From: Anaerolineae bacterium
GTDB taxonomy: Bacteria; Chloroflexota; Anaerolineae; 4572-78; J111
Assembly (NCBI GenBank): GCA_020433835.1
Contig: JAGRBY010000420.1
Span: forward strand, 1 to 6,420
Reading direction: 5' to 3'
DNA length: 6,420 nt
In this document: positions 5,617 to 6,420 of the stretch, piece after piece
Position numbering within the stretch: the stretch's first letter is position 1
Layout: each line of letters opens with the position of its first letter
The notes under the pieces: model-generated
Seen by the model: the letters and a program-made list of their open reading frames with translations, nothing else
Told to the model about the DNA's origin: nothing
Databases searched by the model: none
Program-made: the position numbers and the translations under genes

Positions 5617-6420
5617 TTTTCTTGGCCCCGGTTGGGTATTAGCGCGATGTCGAGGCCGTTGTCCTGCGTCGGCAGCGTCGATTCGATCAGCGGTAGTCGC
5701 TGCTGGCTGCTCAGGCTGTAGAAGCCGATCCGCACCCGCACTGCGCCGGGCGTATCAGGCAGGGTGTGGCTATCGGCGATGATTTCGCCCGGTGCCCACC
5801 AGTGGGTGGGGTAGGTATCTTGTGTCGGCGGGGCGTCGGCCTGGCCGATGACATTGCCGTCAGCATCGAGCAGGTGGATGAAGAGGTTGTAATCTTCACT
5901 GACCGGTGCCAGCGACTCCCAGTACAGGGTTAGTTGGGGGTCGAGGTCGTAGCCGGTGAGCGCGATGGCGTTGTTGAAGTTAGCGGCGGCGGGATAGGCG
6001 GGCCGGTATTCGGGCCAATTGGCAGGGACGACTTTCAGGTAGCCGACGACGGGGGTGACGATATTACCATCGCTGTTGATGGCCGGTAGACCTGTGCGCG
6101 TCTCGGAGTTGAAATCGAACAGGGTGACGATGGCTTGCGCGGCCATCGGGGCAGTGACATCGTGCTCAAGATGGAGAGGATAGATGTCGGTGAAGGTCTC
6201 GCCCGGCGTCAGATAGCGGGTGGGTCGCAAACCGAGGCCGGGGTAGGTCTCGCGTTGGGCTAGCACCTGCCCATCAGGCGCTAACAAAGTCGCCGCGACG
6301 CTGTAGTTTTCGGCGACGGGTTGCAATGACTGCCACTGGACGGCTATCCCGACGGTGTCACCGGTCGTCGCGGCGTTCGATACAGCGGGTTGAAGCGGCT
6401 CGACCTGCGCGGCGCTGATG
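5613..6420 (-). CDS. C-terminal part of a tandem paralogue of the GT-C-like membrane protein (partial)
   Basis: The frame is open from the window edge to the TGA at 5613-5615, giving 268 visible residues; the true start lies outside. A TTG at 6324-6326 could be taken as a start, but the 31 residues before it continue the domain (AVQWQSLQPVAENYSV parallels TVTWQVLKPMTTDYSV of the next gene). Two beta-rich modules are seen, at about 1-132 and 147-262, each with the same patterns as residues 640-914 of the downstream protein: YPGLGLRPT, TPGETFTDIYPL, LPAINSDGN and PGEIIADSHTLP. The missing N-terminal part is therefore probably a polytopic glycosyltransferase, although a free-standing extracytoplasmic protein is possible. 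No TM segment is visible. The gene overlaps the next by 4 bp, implying an operon with coupled translation. Confidence 0.75.
   Translation of the reverse strand, partial: ISAAQVEPLQPAVSNAATTGDTVGIAVQWQSLQPVAENYSVAATLLAPDGQVLAQRETYPGLGLRPTRYLTPGETFTDIYPLHLEHDVTAPMAAQAIVTLFDFNSETRTGLPAINSDGNIVTPVVGYLKVVPANWPEYRPAYPAAANFNNAIALTGYDLDPQLTLYWESLAPVSEDYNLFIHLLDADGNVIGQADAPPTQDTYPTHWWAPGEIIADSHTLPDTPGAVRVRIGFYSLSSQQRLPLIESTLPTQDNGLDIALIPNRGQEK

Noticed and set aside
6324..6326. TTG as the start of the partial minus-strand gene
   Set aside because: The frame stays open to the window edge and the 31 residues before TTG continue the same beta-rich module seen in the paralogue, so the gene begins outside the window.

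Overview
The window is GC-rich bacterial DNA with two gene blocks that converge near 2.8 kb. Gene content (a glutamine-synthetase-fold enzyme beside a FluG-type amidohydrolase, and large GT-C-like membrane proteins with repeated C-terminal beta-rich modules) and many short-period intergenic repeats would suit a Chloroflexota (Anaerolineae/Caldilineae-like) genome. That placement is an inference from style; no marker gene is present.

Plus strand, 1-2776: a short leader holds a possible tail of an upstream gene, a hairpin and a five-unit heptanucleotide array. Next is a complete glutamine synthetase family gene (153-1508). A 149-bp spacer carries a 12-bp tandem repeat and a compound palindrome. 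A complete metal-dependent amidohydrolase gene follows (1658-2776). Plant NodGS and fungal FluG proteins fuse these same two domains, amidohydrolase first and GS second. Here they are separate neighbouring genes in the opposite order, so they probably act on a shared gamma-glutamyl or amide-type substrate, which cannot be named from sequence.

Minus strand, 6420-2872: the 3' part of one gene (5613 to beyond 6420) overlaps by 4 bp (ATGA) the start of a 914-codon gene (2872-5616) for a polytopic GT39/ArnT-like protein. The visible part of the upstream protein matches the C-terminal region of the downstream one, so they look like tandem paralogues, translationally coupled, probably working on lipid-linked sugar transfer at the cell surface.

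The most unusual feature is repeat invasion. At least five arrays with a 7-nt (sometimes 7/8-nt) unit, with different core sequences, lie in the window. Three of them plus a GC-rich palindromic mosaic sit in frame inside the membrane-protein gene, and another supplies its last codons and stop. The two insert zones add roughly 170 residues of Pro/Ser-rich or low-complexity protein, both apparently in cytoplasmic loops. No RNA gene, CRISPR array, transposase or attachment site was found. No gene-free stretch exceeds 300 bases; the longest are 1-152, 1509-1657 and 2777-2871.
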